Positions 60,656 through 64,000 of a stretch of 64,000 nt of DNA are shown here, piece after piece. The notes under the pieces were generated by a model. The model was not told where the DNA came from and searched no databases. It saw only the letters and a list, made by a program, of their open reading frames with translations. Location of the stretch: positions 27,680,479-27,744,478 of the forward strand of contig NC_135147.1 in assembly GCF_051014445.1 (NCBI RefSeq), read 5' to 3'. The stretch is from Colletes latitarsis. Lineage: Eukaryota; Arthropoda; Insecta; Hymenoptera; Colletidae. Numbering within the stretch: the first letter of the stretch is position 1; each line of letters begins with the position of its first letter. The translations under genes were made by a program, and so were the position numbers.

Positions 60656-63521
60656 ATGGTATTGTTCAGACGCAAAGGGTTGTTAAAGAATAGAAACTTC
60701 ATTTTTCTGTGTCCAAAACATCATAATAGAAATGGAAATAAGTTGCATGTTAAATTCAATTCGACGAAATTTACGGAGCACGAGGCAAAAGTGCAATTAT
60801 CTGACGGGTAAGAACATCACGTGTTATTTAACCTAATTGATAAAAATGTATACCCAGTATACATTCTTATTCAGTTTTTCGCGCATAAAAAATACGATCA
60901 ATTTGAATAGCGAATTTATTTTTAATTTAATTTATTTCATGTATTGCTTCAGGAGAAAGATGACGTTTACAACTGGAAAATATGCACGTTTCGCAGGTGG
61001 AAGTGTTGTTGCCCAATTCGGTGATACATCAGTTATGAGCACCGTAGTGAGAAAAGATGTTTTAACCAATAGTTCTGTACTTCCTCTAACTGTAGACTAT
61101 AGGCAGAAAGCTTCAGCAGCAGGTCGTATACCAACAAATTTTTTTCGCAGAGAAATAGGTTACACAGAACATGAAATTCTCACAAGTAGAGTAATAGACA
61201 GATCTGTACGTCCTTTGTTCAACGAAGGATATTGTTATGAAACGCAATTAATATGTAATTTGTTGGCTGTTGATGGAATTCATGATCCTGATGTATTATC
61301 TATTAATGCTGCATCTGCAGTGTTAAGCATTTCTGATATTCCATGGAAAGGGCCCATTGGAGCTGTGAGGATTGGATTTATAGATAACGAATATGTAATC
61401 AATCCTTCAAAACGCCAACTTCAGTATAGCTCGTTAAATCTTATTGTTGCCTGTGTATCTAAAAATCTTGTTGTTATGGCAGAAGGATCGGCTAATGATA
61501 TTTTAGAACAAGATCTTCGTAAAGCTATACGAACAGCTGCCAAAGATTGTCAATTAATTATAAATTCTATAACTAACTTACAAAAGAAATCTGGAAAATG
61601 TAAAACAGTAATAACTGATAAAGAAACTGATAAAGAAACGACGAATGATATAACAGAGACTGTAAGAGAATTTTCAGAAAATGAGATACTTAATGTTTTT
61701 AAATGTTATAGTCATGATAAAATTTCACGAGACAATGCTATTATAGATTTGAGAACCAAAATGTTAAATAACTTGGTGAACAATGACCCAGAAACTGCTG
61801 TAACTGCTACAAAAGCTTTCAACAAACTTGTTAAAACAGTTTTCAGATCTGTAGTATTCGATACCGATAACAGGTAGTTTCTGCATGTTTTTGGTAAATT
61901 CAGTTACAAGTATTAGTTACTATGTATATCGTATATACATAATTTAACAATTTCAGGTGCGATGGTCGTAAAATTAATGAATTAAGAGATATAAAATGTC
62001 AAGTGGAATTATTTAAACCGGTTCATGGTTCTGCCTTCTTCCAAAGAGGACAAACTCAGGTTTTATGTACAGTAACTCTGGATTGCATAGAAAATGCTCT
62101 TAAAATGGATACTATTTCAATGCTAACTAGGTATTACGCATACCAATTCTTTACAAATATTTCTGCAGTATGAGTTGAACATCATTTCTTACAAACTTAC
62201 AGCGGTGTAAAAGAAAAGAATTTTTTTCTACATTACGAGTTCCCTCCGTATGCAACTAACGAGACGGGTAAAGTAACTGGATTTGCTCGTAGAGAAGTAG
62301 GTCATGGAGCATTAGCGGAAAAAGGGTTACAATCGGTTATACCAAAAAATTATCCATTTGTTATAAGACTTACAAGCGAAGTATTACAATCAAATGGTGA
62401 GTTCTGTAGATACGAAATAGGAGTTGTTTAGAAAATATTGTAACTTGATAACTTACGAAATATTTTCTAACATTACTTAAAGGTTCTTCTTCCATGGCTT
62501 CTATATGTGGGGGCAGTATGGCACTGATGGATGCAGGTGTACCGATATCGTCTCCAGTTGCCGGTGTAGCTATTGGATTAATATGTAAATTCAGTAATGA
62601 TACAAACCAAATACAAGATTATAGAATATTAACGGATATATTAGTAATTATATTTTTGTTGATATTTAAGTAAAACACGCAATGCGAAAGGAATTAAGTT
62701 TCAATTTTTTAAATAATATAGGGCATTGAAGACTATCTCGGAGACATGGATTTCAAAATATCCGGTACAAAAAGAGGATTCACCGCTTTACAAATCGATG
62801 TAAAAATACCAGGAATCCCATTGAAGATAATAATGGAGTGTATTCATCGAGCAACGGAGGCGAAGAATCAAATCATTAATATCATGAACAGTGTAATATC
62901 ATCTCCAAGAAACGATAAGACAGATAATAAACCGGTTCTCGAAAGTATTGAAGTACCCGTGTATCAAAGGGCGAAATTTATTGGGATTGGAGGGTCAAAC
63001 TTGAGAAAAATCTTAGTTGAAACTGGAGTTCATGTACGTTTAAAGGGGAGACATACAAATTTGATTACATGTATTTGTTATAAAAACTGATTTACTTGTA
63101 CTATTGCTATTTTCGTTTACAGATATACTCGCAAGATGACAATACATATTCTATATTTGCACCTAATCAAGACGCAATGAACGAAGCCAAAGTAATGATA
63201 AATCAAATTTTGACGAAAGAATCTGAGCCAGTATTGACGTTCGGTGATATTTATACGGGAAAAATAACAGAAATTCGTGATTCGGGGGTCATGATTACAT
63301 TACATCCTAACATGCCGCCCGCGTTATTACATAATTCGCAATTAGATCGACGTAAAATCCATCATCCCAGCGCCCTTGGATTGACAGTTGGACAAGAGAT
63401 ACAAGTGAAATATTTTGGACGAGATCCGGTCAATGGACAAATTAGGTTATCCCATAAAGTGTTACAAGAACCAATATCTCGCGAACAAAATTTCAATACC
63501 GTTGAAGAAATGAAGAAATAA
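60656..63521 (+). CDS. PNPT1: Polyribonucleotide nucleotidyltransferase 1, mitochondrial
   Basis: Exons 60656-60807, 60953-61873, 61957-62130, 62203-62396, 62483-62643, 62722-63033 and 63123-63521 give 770 residues (human 783). It is a phosphorolytic 3'-5' exoribonuclease and RNA-handling factor of mitochondria. The basic first 50 residues look like a presequence. The first RNase PH core contains RIPTNFFRREIGYTEHEIL, then an alpha-helical domain (about 270-350). The second core starts near RCDGRKINELRD and keeps the catalytic Asp538 and Asp544 (EDYLGDMDFK). The KH domain has GIGG at 622-625, and the S1 domain runs from about 679 (GDIYTGKITEIRD) to about 750. The coding region is complete and uninterrupted. 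AATAAA lies at 63564-63569. Confidence 0.95.
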
Positions 63522-64000
63522 TCTCGAAGTTTTGTATTCTTCGATAAGAATTACGCCGATAATAATAAAGATTTTATCTCATTTTAACAATTCCATTTAA
63601 AATTGTTCAATAAAAGACAATTTTTTGTCAGAGACTGAATACACTTAATACATTAAATAGATATGTCCATAGATAGATAAATGTGCTGAAAATCTTTCGT
63701 TATGTCTCTATTCGTGGATTAACGAAGTGGTGTAAATAATATTTTTTACAAATTATTAAATATATCACAAATAAAATCAATCAGAAGTACTTATTCTTGA
63801 TCTGTCCATGTAATTTGTTCCTAAAACATTTCCGTTTAATTTCTTTAACCAATGGTGTGTTGAAAATACACTTCCCCCACCCCCTCTACTAGAATTCGAT
63901 TTTTGATAATATCTATCTCGATTTTATTAACTCATACGAACTTGAAGAGTTTATGAAAGCAGCTGCCTGCAATAAACATTTAACGATCGCGTATCGACAA
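63522..64000. other. PNPT1 3' flank
   Basis: AT-rich sequence containing the probable PNPT1 polyadenylation signal AATAAA at 63564-63569 and further similar hexamers (for example near 63609). No other gene is seen before the window ends. Confidence 0.6.

Noticed and set aside
1..64000. tRNA, rRNA or known microRNA genes
   Set aside because: None recognised by reading. A covariance-model scan such as tRNAscan or Infernal would be decisive and could not be run.

Overview
The window looks like insect nuclear DNA, most likely from a hymenopteran and possibly a bee. This is an inference from an unusually CpG-rich but AT-rich base composition, short introns, an insect-type gene set (a stranded-at-second receptor, an AA15 copper monooxygenase, Syt14) and a cysteine rather than selenocysteine glutathione peroxidase. 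I cannot name the species from sequence alone.

Layout. Positions 1-9961 hold one TA-flanked terminal-inverted-repeat element and no gene I can support. Positions 9962-19438 hold a multi-exon plus-strand gene for a large, probably secreted, tryptophan-rich, almost cysteine-free protein that I do not recognise; two further copies of the same element sit in its introns. Positions 23173-24139 encode a small AA15-type lytic polysaccharide monooxygenase. Positions 25164-38178 are the complete coding region of the cell-surface receptor sas (13 exons, four VWC modules, FN3 modules, one membrane span, a cytoplasmic NPSY motif). Then come a secreted GPx-type peroxidase (minus, 39300-40191), the spliceosomal factor Isy1 (plus, 41167-42133), synaptotagmin-14 (minus, 45574-49183), cardiolipin synthase (plus, 50598-51646), the complex I assembly factor NDUFAF1 (minus, 51814-52754) and mitochondrial polynucleotide phosphorylase PNPT1 (plus, 60656-63521).

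Between NDUFAF1 and PNPT1 lies about 7.5 kb of highly ordered repeat DNA (about 52.98-60.33 kb): a 2-kb inverted repeat, then a 4.4-kb nested palindrome whose outer arms carry terminal-inverted-repeat elements, whose inner arms are inverted minisatellites, and whose core is a roughly 79-bp satellite in which every unit is itself a palindrome. This is the most unusual structure in the window.

Functional themes: three neighbouring genes (cardiolipin synthase, NDUFAF1, PNPT1) act in mitochondria, in inner-membrane lipid synthesis, complex I assembly and RNA handling. The left half is dominated by secreted or cell-surface proteins (Trp-rich protein, LPMO, Sas, secreted peroxidase). All exon boundaries below were worked out by eye from splice signals, reading phase and family similarity; the coding lengths of all eight genes come out divisible by three.
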